From an uncultured bacterium (GTDB lineage: Bacteria; Krumholzibacteriota; Krumholzibacteriia; LZORAL124-64-63), in NCBI GenBank assembly GCA_937910695.1, contig CALEMW010000217.1, positions 1 through 46,202 of the forward strand: a stretch of DNA of 46,202 nucleotides, in the 5' to 3' direction. This document shows positions 26,356 to 34,992 of this stretch, piece after piece. Position numbers and translations under genes: made by a program. A model generated the notes under the pieces. The model did no database searches and was not told the DNA's origin. It worked only from the letters and a program-made list of their open reading frames with translations. The stretch's first letter is position 1; each line of letters begins with the position of its first letter.

Positions 26356-27620
26356 CCGCACCGGGAATGCAGCCGACGCCCCCGTCCCGACCTGCCCGGG
26401 GCGGGGGCGTCTACGTCCACGTGCCCTTCTGCGCCAGCATCTGTTCGTACTGTCACTTCGCCCGCACCGACCACCATGACGCCGAGCTGAGGCGTCGTAC
26501 GGTCGAGGCCACCCTGGCAGAACTCGACTTGCGGAGGGATCAGAGTTCCGTGCTGAGGGCCGGCTTGCGCCCGGTCGACACGCTCTACATCGGGGGAGGC
26601 ACTCCGTCCATCCTCGAAGCCGAGCTGTTCCGGGATCTCCTCGACGGGTTGCGCGGCAGGCTGAACCTGGCCGACGATGCCGAGGTGACCGCAGAGGCCA
26701 ACCCCGAGAGCTTCGACGAGGATACGGCAATCACGTGGTCTCAAGCGGGGGTCAACCGCGTCAGCCTCGGCGTGCAGAGCCTGAGGGACGGCACTCTCGA
26801 TCTGCTCGGCCGGGCCGCCGATGCTGCAACGACCCGTGCGGCCCTGGAACGGGCCTGTGCGCACTTCGATCGCGTGTCGGCCGACTGGATCCTGGCCCCG
26901 GGGGTGACTCCCGAGGCGCTGGCCGCCGAATTCGCCGAGGCGAGGGCACTGGGAGTCGGGCACATCTCCTTCTACATCCTCGAATGGCATCCGGGGACCG
27001 CTCTGACGCGCGCCGCAGCCGAAGGGCGCATCGCCCCCGATCCGGATGAACGAGTCGAGGCGGTGTATCTGGCGGCTCTCTCGGCTCTGAACGCCCTGGG
27101 ATATGAACAGTACGAGGTTTCGAACGCCTGTCTGCCGGGACAGGAATCCCGACACAACAGTGCTTACTGGCGACGTCGACCCTACCTAGGGTTGGGACCG
27201 GGAGCTCATGGTTTCTGGGGGCGCCGCCGCCATGCCAACCATGCTGCGACGGATCGGTACCTCGCTGCGATCGACGCGGGTCGATTGCCCGAAGCGTCGT
27301 GGGAGCTGCTCGACGGGGCCGCCGGGCGGCTCGAAGCCGCCATCCTCGCGTTGCGGACCTGCGAGGGTGTGGACCTCGATCGGCTCGCGGTGAGCGAGGA
27401 GGCCCTGGCGGCGGGATGCGCAGAGGAGCTCTGGGTCCTGGACCGTCACCGATTGCGTCTGACCACCCGCGGATTCCTCAGGATCGACGCGATCGAGTCC
27501 TGGTTGTCCTCGCATGTGATCGTACCGGAGCGGTGCGCACGGGTTGACACGTCCGGCGAGGGCAGACTACCTTGTCGCGACTCGAAACAGCACCATCCCA
27601 ACGGAACGACCCGAGCATGA
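26352..27620 (+). CDS. hemW: Radical SAM HemW (coproporphyrinogen dehydrogenase-like)
   Basis: A 422-residue radical SAM protein. YVHVPFCASICSYCHF carries Cys27, Cys31 and Cys34 for the 4Fe-4S cluster; YIGGGTPS and the QSLRDGTLDLLGR helix are HemN/HemW signatures. HemW binds and delivers heme; the HemN-type Cys pattern (CxxxCxxCxC) is not present since Phe follows the third Cys by one position. GTG 26352 overlaps the lepB stop (GTGA); an ATG at 26367 is the alternative. The last 30 or so residues after ESWLS are unlike the family, and their DNA contains a promoter-like TTGACA. hrcA overlaps the stop by 4 bp. Confidence 0.9.
   Translation: MTAPGMQPTPPSRPARGGGVYVHVPFCASICSYCHFARTDHHDAELRRRTVEATLAELDLRRDQSSVLRAGLRPVDTLYIGGGTPSILEAELFRDLLDGLRGRLNLADDAEVTAEANPESFDEDTAITWSQAGVNRVSLGVQSLRDGTLDLLGRAADAATTRAALERACAHFDRVSADWILAPGVTPEALAAEFAEARALGVGHISFYILEWHPGTALTRAAAEGRIAPDPDERVEAVYLAALSALNALGYEQYEVSNACLPGQESRHNSAYWRRRPYLGLGPGAHGFWGRRRHANHAATDRYLAAIDAGRLPEASWELLDGAAGRLEAAILALRTCEGVDLDRLAVSEEALAAGCAEELWVLDRHRLRLTTRGFLRIDAIESWLSSHVIVPERCARVDTSGEGRLPCRDSKQHHPNGTTRA
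27544..27573 (+). promoter_or_regulatory. Possible internal promoter ahead of hrcA-grpE-dnaJ
   Basis: A perfect TTGACA (27544-27549), an 18-bp spacer and TACCTT (27568-27573) lie inside the 3' end of hemW, 44 bp before hrcA. The -10 is poor. No CIRCE repeat (GCACTC/GAGTGC halves) is visible nearby. Confidence 0.4.
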
Positions 27621-28651
27621 ATCTCAGGGACGACAGGGAAGCCAGGGTCCTTGCGGCCGTGGTCCGCCTCTATAGCGAGGCGGGAGTGCCGGTCAGCTCC
27701 ACGTTGGTGGCACGCTGGCTCGGTGGTGCGGTGTCGTCGGCGACCGTTCGGGGCGATATGCAGCGTTTGGAGGAGACCGGGTTCCTCGTCAAACCGCATA
27801 CGTCTGCCGGTAGAGTCCCTACTGACAAGGGGTTCCGGCACTTCGTGAATCAAGTTCTCGATCAGGCTGTTGAGCCGAGTCACGATTCGTCGAGCATGAT
27901 CCCCACGGTGGTCAGGGAGCTCCAGCGTACCAATGGTTCCCCGGCGATGGTCAAAGCCCTCGCTGCGTTGCTGAGCCGCTTGACCGACAGCATCGGGATT
28001 ATCCTCGGCCCGACCTGGGATGCGGTCAGAGCCGAACGTCTTGACCTCTATCCCAAGGAGGGTCGGCGGATCCTGATGGTGCTGGTGCTCGAAAACGCCC
28101 TGGTGCGGACAGGTACGATAGCCGTGGAGCAGGAATTCACCCCTGAAGTCCTGCACGACGCGGCGCGGATCCTCTCGGAACGGATCAGCGGACGGACGAT
28201 CCGCGAAATCCGCGACGGCGCCCTCGAAGGTCTCGACGCCAGCGACAATCAAGTGGGGCGTTGTGCCCAGGAGCTGGCACGTCAAAGCGGGGACATCTTC
28301 TCGGACGTTGAGGAGGGGGAGCTGGAGCTCATGGGCGTAGCCAATGTCCTGGACGAACCCGAGTTCTCGGAACCCGACCGTCTGAAGAACCTCGTGCGTT
28401 TCCTGGAGTCGCCGCGGACGATCCGTTCGACTCTGCGCAGGCTCAGCCCTGAGAACGACGAGGGAATTGCGGTTTGGATCGGGTCGGAGAATCCGGTCGA
28501 CGAGCTGCAGGCCTTCAGTCTTGTCTCGTCGCCCTTCGCCATGGACGGACGGCGGGGTGTCTTGGCGGTTCTCGGTCTGCGGCGCATGTCCTATGATCGG
28601 GCGATCCAGGGTATGCAGGTCCTGGTTCGCACCTTGAAGAATTTGGATTAA
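27617..28651 (+). CDS. hrcA: Heat-shock repressor HrcA
   Basis: A 344-residue winged-helix repressor that normally binds CIRCE operators of dnaK and groE operons and is stabilised by GroEL. The N-terminal DNA-binding part carries SSATVRGDMQRLEETGFL and PHTSAGRVPTDKGFRHFV, both diagnostic. The GAF-like and dimerisation regions follow. ATG 27617 overlaps the hemW stop (ATGA). grpE begins 37 bp after its stop. No CIRCE lies upstream, so if autoregulated it uses a changed operator or a distant promoter. Confidence 0.95.
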   Translation: MNLRDDREARVLAAVVRLYSEAGVPVSSTLVARWLGGAVSSATVRGDMQRLEETGFLVKPHTSAGRVPTDKGFRHFVNQVLDQAVEPSHDSSSMIPTVVRELQRTNGSPAMVKALAALLSRLTDSIGIILGPTWDAVRAERLDLYPKEGRRILMVLVLENALVRTGTIAVEQEFTPEVLHDAARILSERISGRTIREIRDGALEGLDASDNQVGRCAQELARQSGDIFSDVEEGELELMGVANVLDEPEFSEPDRLKNLVRFLESPRTIRSTLRRLSPENDEGIAVWIGSENPVDELQAFSLVSSPFAMDGRRGVLAVLGLRRMSYDRAIQGMQVLVRTLKNLD

Positions 28652-28688
28652 GCGGACCGCTGTCCGCGGAGCAGGAGACCCGAAGCGC

Positions 28689-29270
28689 ATGAGTAAGAAG
28701 AAGAGTTCCGATAAGACGCAAGAACCGTCCGTCGCTGAGGAAGCGGTCGTCGCCGGTGCCGTGGAGGAAACGAGCGACGCCGTAGCCGATGGTGCGGAAG
28801 AGACCGCCGTTCTGTCCCCTGAAGGGGAGCTCGCCCGCGAGCGCGACGATTACAAGGATCGCTGGATGCGATCGATCGCCGAGCAGGACAACCTGCGCAA
28901 GCGCACACGCCGCGAAGTCGTCGAAGCCCGCGTGTTCGCCGTGGCCGACGTCATGCGCGACCTTCTGGATGTCCTCGACGGTTTCGACCGTGCGCTGGCC
29001 GCCGAGACCGACGAGAACGGTGACGGCGAAGTCGCTTTCCGTCAAGGCGTGGAACTGATTCACAACCGACTGCAGGAGAACCTCGAACGTCGCAATCTGC
29101 TGCGCATCGAGGTGGCGGTTGGCGACGAGTTCGATCCCCGTCTTCACGAGGCGGTGGCCCAGGTGCCCGGCGGCGACCTCGACAGTGGAGCCGTTCTCGA
29201 AATCGCCCAAGCCGGGTACCAGCTCGGCGACATGGTCCTCAGACCTGCACGCGTGATTGTCGCCCAGTAG
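28689..29270 (+). CDS. grpE: GrpE nucleotide exchange factor
   Basis: A 193-residue cochaperone that releases ADP from DnaK. The first 40 residues are acidic and Ala-rich, the long helix runs through ERDDYKDRWMRSIAEQDN and KRTRREV, and the C-terminal beta domain carries EVAVGDEFDPRLHEAVAQVP with GYQLGDMVLRPARVIVAQ. Length is normal. It sits between hrcA and dnaJ, where dnaK usually intervenes; dnaK is absent here and must be elsewhere. The spacing to dnaJ is 14 bp. Confidence 0.96.
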   Translation: MSKKKSSDKTQEPSVAEEAVVAGAVEETSDAVADGAEETAVLSPEGELARERDDYKDRWMRSIAEQDNLRKRTRREVVEARVFAVADVMRDLLDVLDGFDRALAAETDENGDGEVAFRQGVELIHNRLQENLERRNLLRIEVAVGDEFDPRLHEAVAQVPGGDLDSGAVLEIAQAGYQLGDMVLRPARVIVAQ

Positions 29271-29284
29271 GGCCGGAGGAAACC

Positions 29285-30421
29285 ATGGCGACGCAACGAG
29301 ACTTCTACGAAACCCTGGGCGTGTCCCGCGACGCCACCGAGCAGGAGATCAAGAAGGCCTACCGCAAGGTGGCGGTGAAGGAGCATCCGGATCGCAATCC
29401 GGACGACCCCACCGCCGCCGAACGCTTCCGCGAGGCCACCGAGGCCTACGAGGTGCTCAAGGATTCCCAGAAGCGGGCCCAGTATGATCAATTCGGGCAC
29501 GCCGCCTTCCAGCAGAGTGCGGGCTTCGGCGGCGGCGCCTACGCCGGCGACTTCGATCTGAACGATGCACTCGAGTCTTTTCTGCGCAACTTCGGCGGCT
29601 TCGGCGACATCTTCGGCGGCGGCATGGGAGGCGGGACGGGGGGTCGCGGTCCCTCGAACCGTGGCCACGATCTGCAGATCAAGCTCAAGCTCACCCTCAA
29701 GGAAGTCGCCGACGGAACCACCAAGAAGCTCAAAGTCCGCAAGCAGGTCCTCTGCAGCGGTTGCGGCGGCGACGGCGCCGCGGCCGGCAGCAAGGCGACG
29801 ACGTGCACCCAGTGCAATGGCATGGGTCGTGTCCGCCAGGTGCGCCGGACGCTCCTGGGCCAGATGGTCAGCGAGGGCGCCTGCCCCCAGTGCCAGGGGC
29901 GCGGCTCCCTCGTGTCCGACCCCTGCCACGACTGCCACGGTACCGGCACGCTGCGCGGGGAGGAGACCGTCGAAGTGCGCGTTCCCGCCGGCGTGAGCAC
30001 CGGCAACTTCATGGAGCTTCCCGGCCGGGGGGACGCCGGTCATCAGGGCGGCGCCAACGGCGACCTGCGCGTGGTGATGGAGGTGCTCGAGGACGACGTC
30101 TTCGAACGCCACGGCGACGACGTGCTGGTGGATATGCCAGTCTCGCCCCTGGACTTGATCCTCGGCGCCAAGGTCGAGGTGCCGACCATCGAAGGCCGGG
30201 TGGCCCTGAAGATTCCCGCCGGCACCCAGAGCCACAAGATCTTCCGTCTGCGAGGCAAAGGACTGCCGCGTCTGAATCGAGGCGGTGCGGGCGACCAGCT
30301 CGTGCGCGTCATCGGTTGGACTCCTGACTCCCTCTCCAAGGAAGACAAGGAGAGCCTCGAGAAACTGCGGGAAGGCCTGAGCCGCAGTGTCCCAGCTCCG
30401 GGACGCAAACTCTTTTCCTAA
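29285..30421 (+). CDS. dnaJ: Chaperone DnaJ (type I)
   Basis: A 378-residue Hsp40. The J-domain has HPD at 34-36. A Gly/Phe-rich linker follows, then the zinc-finger domain with four CxxCxGxG repeats (CSGCGGDG, CTQCNGMG, CPQCQGRG, CHDCHGTG, about 155-225), then the two substrate-binding beta domains. It stimulates DnaK ATPase and delivers unfolded clients. GGAGGAAACC precedes the ATG. rsmE follows after 21 bp. All key residues are present. Confidence 0.97.
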   Translation: MATQRDFYETLGVSRDATEQEIKKAYRKVAVKEHPDRNPDDPTAAERFREATEAYEVLKDSQKRAQYDQFGHAAFQQSAGFGGGAYAGDFDLNDALESFLRNFGGFGDIFGGGMGGGTGGRGPSNRGHDLQIKLKLTLKEVADGTTKKLKVRKQVLCSGCGGDGAAAGSKATTCTQCNGMGRVRQVRRTLLGQMVSEGACPQCQGRGSLVSDPCHDCHGTGTLRGEETVEVRVPAGVSTGNFMELPGRGDAGHQGGANGDLRVVMEVLEDDVFERHGDDVLVDMPVSPLDLILGAKVEVPTIEGRVALKIPAGTQSHKIFRLRGKGLPRLNRGGAGDQLVRVIGWTPDSLSKEDKESLEKLREGLSRSVPAPGRKLFS

Positions 30422-30442
30422 ACGCTCCGTTGCGGGAGGGCC

Positions 30443-31294
30443 ATGCGACAGTTCCATGTTCATCCCGAGATGATCCCGAACGCCCCTATCCCAGGAGCGT
30501 CGCTCCGCCTGCCCGCCGAAGAATCCCGACATCTGCTGCGAGTGCTGCGTACGGAGGTCGGCCAGGAGGTCCTGGTCACCGACGGTCGGGGACGCCGCTT
30601 CCGCACGATCCTACGGGACGCACGAACCGACGGGGCCGCCCTCGAGATCCTGGACATGGAACGCGACGAGGTCGAACTCGCCGCTCCGCGTCTGGTGCTG
30701 GCCTGCGGCGTGATCAAGAGCAAGCGCTGGGAGTGGTTGCTCGAGAAGGCGACCGAGTTGGGTGTCCACCGCATCGTGCCGCTGACGTCGCGCTTCGCGG
30801 AAGTCGACCCGAGCGCCGGCCGCCAGCGCCGCTGGGAAACGATCCTGCAGTCGGCCGTCAAGCAGTCGGGGCGTACGTGGTGTCCAGAGCTGGCCGAGCC
30901 GGTTCCGCCCGCGCAATACCTCGACCAGGACGTCCGCCGCCTCGTCTGCTATGGTCTGGCACGCAGCCGCGGAAAAGCGCCGGGCGCCGACGAAGTGCTT
31001 GAGCCTCGTGACTTGGCCGAGCCGGCTCTGCTGCTCGGCGCCGGAGCGTCTTGCGTCGCGGAGATCGTTTGGTGCGTGGGCCCTGAGGGCGGCTGGAGCG
31101 ACGACGAAGTGGCGCGACTCGATCAGTCCGGTCGCGCCGTCAGGTTGGGACCACATCGCCTTCGGGCCGAAACCGCCGCGATAGCGGGCCTGGTGCCCTT
31201 GGTGTCCATGAGGGAACGGTATCTGGCCGCTTGCGGCCTGGTTCACGAATCGGAGGGTGGACCCTCCGCGGAGGTGTGTGATGGCGAAGGGTGA
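30443..31294 (+). CDS. rsmE: 16S rRNA (uracil-1498-N3) methyltransferase RsmE
   Basis: A 283-residue SPOUT methyltransferase that methylates U1498 of 16S rRNA. A PUA-like N-terminus (HLLRVLR) leads to KSKRWEWLLEKATELG, SAVKQSGRTWCPEL, and the SAM-binding knot VGPEGGWSDDEV with LGPHRLRAETAA. The last 25 residues are an extra tail. GGGAGGG precedes the ATG. It overlaps the next gene by 14 bp. Adjacent position to dnaJ is also seen in Bacillus. Confidence 0.95.
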   Translation: MRQFHVHPEMIPNAPIPGASLRLPAEESRHLLRVLRTEVGQEVLVTDGRGRRFRTILRDARTDGAALEILDMERDEVELAAPRLVLACGVIKSKRWEWLLEKATELGVHRIVPLTSRFAEVDPSAGRQRRWETILQSAVKQSGRTWCPELAEPVPPAQYLDQDVRRLVCYGLARSRGKAPGADEVLEPRDLAEPALLLGAGASCVAEIVWCVGPEGGWSDDEVARLDQSGRAVRLGPHRLRAETAAIAGLVPLVSMRERYLAACGLVHESEGGPSAEVCDGEG

Positions 31295-31736
31295 ACGGGC
31301 GGATCGTCTCAAACTCGAGACGGTGACGGCCATGAAGGCCAAGGACAAAGACCGGCTCCAGGTGCTGCGCATGATGTCCGCGGCGATCAAGCAGATCGAA
31401 GTGGACACCCGGGAAGAGCTGGACGACGACGACGTCGTGAAGGTCGTGCGTTCCTACGCCAAGAAGATCAAGGACTCCATCCAGGGCGCCCGCGACGCCG
31501 GCCGCGAGGAGATGATTCCGGCCCTCGAGGCGGAGATGGCGGTGGTCCAGGAATATCTGCCCGCCGAAATGGATGACGCGATCCTCGAGGGGCTCGTCCG
31601 CGAAGCCATCGAGGAGACCGGCGCCGTATCCATGAAGGAGATGGGGCAGGTCATGAAGGCCGCTATGACGAAGATCGCCGGCCGGGCCGAGGGCGGCCGG
31701 GTGAGCGCCGCGGTCAAGAAGCTGCTGGCCGGTTGA
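31281..31736 (+). CDS. GatB/YqeY domain protein
   Basis: A 151-residue YqeY family protein, related to the tail domain of GatB that contacts tRNA in the amidotransferase. Signatures are KDRLQVLRMMSAAIKQIE, EEMIPALEAEMAVVQEYLP, and the C-terminal MGQVMKAAMTKIAGRAEGGRV region that matches the GatB helical domain. Its function alone is not settled. ATG 31281 has GGAGG 7 nt upstream and overlaps the rsmE stop by 14 bp; cvpA follows after 10 bp. Confidence 0.92.
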   Translation: MAKGERADRLKLETVTAMKAKDKDRLQVLRMMSAAIKQIEVDTREELDDDDVVKVVRSYAKKIKDSIQGARDAGREEMIPALEAEMAVVQEYLPAEMDDAILEGLVREAIEETGAVSMKEMGQVMKAAMTKIAGRAEGGRVSAAVKKLLAG

Positions 31737-31746
31737 GGAGGGTGCC

Positions 31747-32451
31747 ATGTCCTGGCTGACGATGACTGTGGCGGGAGTGCTGTTGTTCGCCGGCGCCATG
31801 GGTTGGCGCGCCGGATTGATCCGCCGGGTCCTGGAGCTGGTGGGCGTGACCGTGGCGATCATGGTCGCCGCCGAATGGGGCGCCCCGGTCGGCGGATGGC
31901 TGGATGCGAGTACGGGTCTGCCGCCGCGGATCGCCACGCCGGCAGGTTGGATCCTGGTGGTCGTACTCGGTATCGTGGTGACGCGCTTGGTGGCCTGGGG
32001 CGTGGCGAAGCTCATTCGCCTGACCGTGCTGGGTTGGCTCGACAAGGTGGGCGGCGCGCTTTTCGGCATGCTCGCCGGTGTGCTCGTGTCGAGCGTGCTG
32101 CTGATCATCGCCGCCAACCTGCCTCCCAACGAGGATCTGCGGGCGATGATCCGCGACGAGCCTCTGCCGCGTCTGATCCACGGCGCTGCGCCGGCCCTGT
32201 GGACCGTCGTGGCGGGAGAGGACCGTGATCCGGCGGATTACTGGCGCGACGCCCGCGACGCTGCGGCCGACGCCGCCCGCGACCTGGGTCGGGACGCCGC
32301 CGACGCCGCGGTCAAGGCCCGCGACGCAGCCCTGAACTCGGCGGTCGAATCGGCTGTGGAAAAGGCCGGAGACCTGGGCCAGGACGCCATCGACGCCGCC
32401 GAGAAGATCGGCGAGGTGGCCGACGACCTTACCGACGGAAAAGGATCGTGA
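31747..32451 (+). CDS. CvpA family membrane protein with Ala/Asp-rich helical tail
   Basis: A 234-residue protein. Residues 1-125 hold about four hydrophobic segments with GWRAGLIRRVLELVG and GWLDKVGGALFGMLAGVLV, the CvpA signature family; CvpA is linked to colicin V export and envelope homeostasis. Residues about 155-234 form an unusual Ala/Asp-rich amphipathic helix (DAADAAVKARDAALNSAVES and similar 11-residue-like repeats) that resembles LEA/apolipoprotein-type sequences. The ORF stops 4 bp before mutS2, the usual CvpA-MutS2 pairing. The tail function is unknown. Confidence 0.85.
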   Translation: MSWLTMTVAGVLLFAGAMGWRAGLIRRVLELVGVTVAIMVAAEWGAPVGGWLDASTGLPPRIATPAGWILVVVLGIVVTRLVAWGVAKLIRLTVLGWLDKVGGALFGMLAGVLVSSVLLIIAANLPPNEDLRAMIRDEPLPRLIHGAAPALWTVVAGEDRDPADYWRDARDAAADAARDLGRDAADAAVKARDAALNSAVESAVEKAGDLGQDAIDAAEKIGEVADDLTDGKGS

Positions 32452-32455
32452 GCTG

Positions 32456-34909
32456 GTGAACCCGCTGCTGACCGAACTCGAAGCCGCCGAACACGGCTGT
32501 GTTCTGTCCGACGACCCCGAACACGAGCGTTCATTGCGCCTGCTGTCCTGGCGGCGGATCACCGATCTTGTGGCGAGCGGCTGCCGCTCCCGACGCTCGG
32601 GCGAGGCTCTGCGCAGCCGCCGTCCCCTGACCGATCTTCATGCCATCCGTCTTCGCCACGACCTTCTCGACGAACTCCGTTCCGCATTGGGTACCGACGA
32701 TCCACCGCCCCTGCTCGAAATCGGCGATGCACTCGATCTCCTGGAACGGCCACGACCCTGGCGGTTCGAGGGGAGCGACCTGCTCCACCTGGCGGTGATC
32801 GCCCGTTCCCTCGACACCTTGCGCGAGTGGATGCTGCGGCGTGACGAGTCCATGCCGAGATGGGCAGACGGAGCCCGTTCCCTGTCGCCCCTGAACGGTT
32901 TGGCAGATCCCGTCGAACGGATCCTCGACCGCGACGGACGCGTGCGGGACGATGCCAGTCCTCGACTCGCCAAACTCCGGCGCGAATCCCGGGACAAGGA
33001 GCGCCAGGTACGCAGCACCATGACCGGACTGCTCGCCAGGGCCCAGGCCAAGGGTTGGGTCAACGGCCCCGAGGTAACGCTGCGCGGGGACCGCTTCTGC
33101 CTGCCCCTGCAGTCGGGCTCGAAGCGGAAGATCGCAGGCATCGTTCACGACCGCTCCGCAACCGGCGGCACCGTTTTCGTGGAACCGGCCACCGTGGTGC
33201 CCCTTCAGAACGACCTTGCCGAATGCCGCATCGAAGCGGCGGCGGAGGTGGAACGTCTGCTGCTGGGTCTCAGCTCCCTGGTCGAGCTCCACGCCGACGC
33301 CTACCGCGAATCCTGCGCCTTCCTCATCCGAGTGGACGAATGGCAGGCTGTGCTGCGCTGGAGCAGCCGTGTCGGCGGCATCCGACCCGACCTCCAATCC
33401 GGAGCCCGTCCCGAACTTCGCAGGGCGTACCATCCGCTGTTGCTGGCTCAGGCCGCCGACCCCGCCGACGTCGTTCCTTTGGACCTGGAATGGCCTGAAG
33501 GGTGCCGCGCCCTGGTGATCAGCGGTCCCAACGCCGGGGGAAAATCGGTGGCTCTGAAGGGCGTGGGCGTGCATGTGTTGATGGCTCAGTGCGGCTGGGA
33601 CATCCCTGCGGCACCCGGCACCCGCCTGCCACTGGTCAGGCGTCTCTATGTGGATCTCGGGGACGACCAGTCCATTGCCCGCTCCCTGAGCAGCTTCTCC
33701 GCTCATCTCGATCATCTCGGCCGCTTTTTGGCAGGGGCGGATGAAGACACGCTTGTCCTCAGCGACGAAATCGGCAGCGGTACCGATCCCGACGAGGGCA
33801 CCGCTCTCGCGCTTGCCGTCCTCGAGGCCTTGATCGAGCGGGGCGCCCGCGTGCTGGCGTCGACTCATTACGGGCTGCTCAAAGCCGCCGTTGACGACCA
33901 TCCAGCCATGACCAACGCCGCCATGGATTTCGACGAACAGACTCTCACGCCTCTCTACACCCTGAGGGTGGGCGTGCCGGGCGCAAGCCACGCCTTCGAC
34001 ATCGCCGCCCGCATGAACTTTCCAACCGACCTCCTGGACAGGGCCCGCGCCCGGGTCGGGGAGGACCGTTTCCGCATCGAACGTCTGCTCACGGAACTGG
34101 GTACACGGAGTCGGCACCTGGCTGATATGGAAACAGAACTGGGCCGGGCATCGCAGGCTGCCGAACAGCATGCAGCCGAACTCGCTACGCGTTTGCAGGG
34201 CCTGGACACCGAACGCAACCGTGTGCTCGACGCCACGCGTCGCGAGGGTGAAGCCTTTCTGGACGACGCCAGGCGTACGCTCGAGTCCACGGTGCGCGAT
34301 CTGAAGTCCTCCGGGGCCGATTCGCGGACCATCCGCTACGGACGGGACGCCCTCGACGCCCTTGGCGACAAGATCGCAAAACCGGCACGGTCCGCGACAC
34401 CGATCGAGATCCGGACGGGCGACCGCATCAGAATCCCGCACCTCGGTTGGATCGGGGTGGCGGTGGAGGTGCGGGGAGATAAGATCGTCGCCGACGCCAA
34501 CGGCATGCGCCTGACCTTGGGGCGCGATGCTCTGGAACACCTCGATGGAACCCCTGCAGGCCCAGCCGCCGGTTCGAGTGCAGATTTGAAGGTGCCGGAT
34601 TCGGCAAGCATTCCCGCCCCGACAACCGATTGGTCCTGGCGTCGCGCCGACGGTCCCGCCGTACAGGAAATGGATCTGCGTGGATTCCGGGCCGACGAAG
34701 GCTGGGAGGCCCTTGACCGCATGCTCGATCGCGCCATTCCCGCCGGTACCCTGGAGATCAGTGTGATCCACGGCCTCGGCACCGGCCGCCTGCGGGATCA
34801 TCTGCGTCATCGGTTGCTTGTGGATCCGCGTGTGGCATCGTTCCGGGACGCTCCCGAAGACGGCGGCAGCAGTGGCCGCACAATTATCCAGCTTATCGAG
34901 CTGGTTTAG
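32456..34909 (+). CDS. mutS2: MutS2 ATPase with Smr domain
   Basis: An 817-residue MutS2 protein. It has no mismatch-binding domain. The ATPase carries Walker A GPNAGGKS (about 357-364), DEIGSGTDPDEG as Walker B, and STHYGLLK. A coiled-coil arm follows, then the C-terminal Smr nuclease domain (about 735-817) with DLRG and HGLGTGRL. In Bacillus MutS2 splits collided ribosomes; in other bacteria it suppresses recombination. The GTG start lies 4 bp after the cvpA stop and has a purine-rich AAAGGA a little upstream. Confidence 0.95.
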   Translation: MNPLLTELEAAEHGCVLSDDPEHERSLRLLSWRRITDLVASGCRSRRSGEALRSRRPLTDLHAIRLRHDLLDELRSALGTDDPPPLLEIGDALDLLERPRPWRFEGSDLLHLAVIARSLDTLREWMLRRDESMPRWADGARSLSPLNGLADPVERILDRDGRVRDDASPRLAKLRRESRDKERQVRSTMTGLLARAQAKGWVNGPEVTLRGDRFCLPLQSGSKRKIAGIVHDRSATGGTVFVEPATVVPLQNDLAECRIEAAAEVERLLLGLSSLVELHADAYRESCAFLIRVDEWQAVLRWSSRVGGIRPDLQSGARPELRRAYHPLLLAQAADPADVVPLDLEWPEGCRALVISGPNAGGKSVALKGVGVHVLMAQCGWDIPAAPGTRLPLVRRLYVDLGDDQSIARSLSSFSAHLDHLGRFLAGADEDTLVLSDEIGSGTDPDEGTALALAVLEALIERGARVLASTHYGLLKAAVDDHPAMTNAAMDFDEQTLTPLYTLRVGVPGASHAFDIAARMNFPTDLLDRARARVGEDRFRIERLLTELGTRSRHLADMETELGRASQAAEQHAAELATRLQGLDTERNRVLDATRREGEAFLDDARRTLESTVRDLKSSGADSRTIRYGRDALDALGDKIAKPARSATPIEIRTGDRIRIPHLGWIGVAVEVRGDKIVADANGMRLTLGRDALEHLDGTPAGPAAGSSADLKVPDSASIPAPTTDWSWRRADGPAVQEMDLRGFRADEGWEALDRMLDRAIPAGTLEISVIHGLGTGRLRDHLRHRLLVDPRVASFRDAPEDGGSSGRTIIQLIELV

Positions 34910-34917
34910 TCAGCCGA

Positions 34918-34945
34918 TTGGACTTTTGCCAGGGATTCTGATAAG
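34918..34945 (+). promoter_or_regulatory. Possible dnaG-rpoD promoter
   Basis: TTGGAC (34918-34923), a 16-bp spacer and GATAAG (34940-34945) lie 48 bp before the dnaG start, in the 83-bp gap after mutS2. Confidence 0.45.
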
Positions 34946-34992
34946 TTGAGGGGTCCAGCACCGACGGACCATAGAGCGGGAGAGTGGCGCCT

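Noticed and set aside
29560-29580. GCACTCGAGT in dnaJ as a CIRCE element
   Set aside because: It lacks the 9-nt spacer and full TTAGCACTC/GAGTGCTAA halves and lies inside coding sequence.
32531-34810. 759-residue antisense frame opposite mutS2
   Set aside because: Shadow of mutS2, whose motifs are complete.
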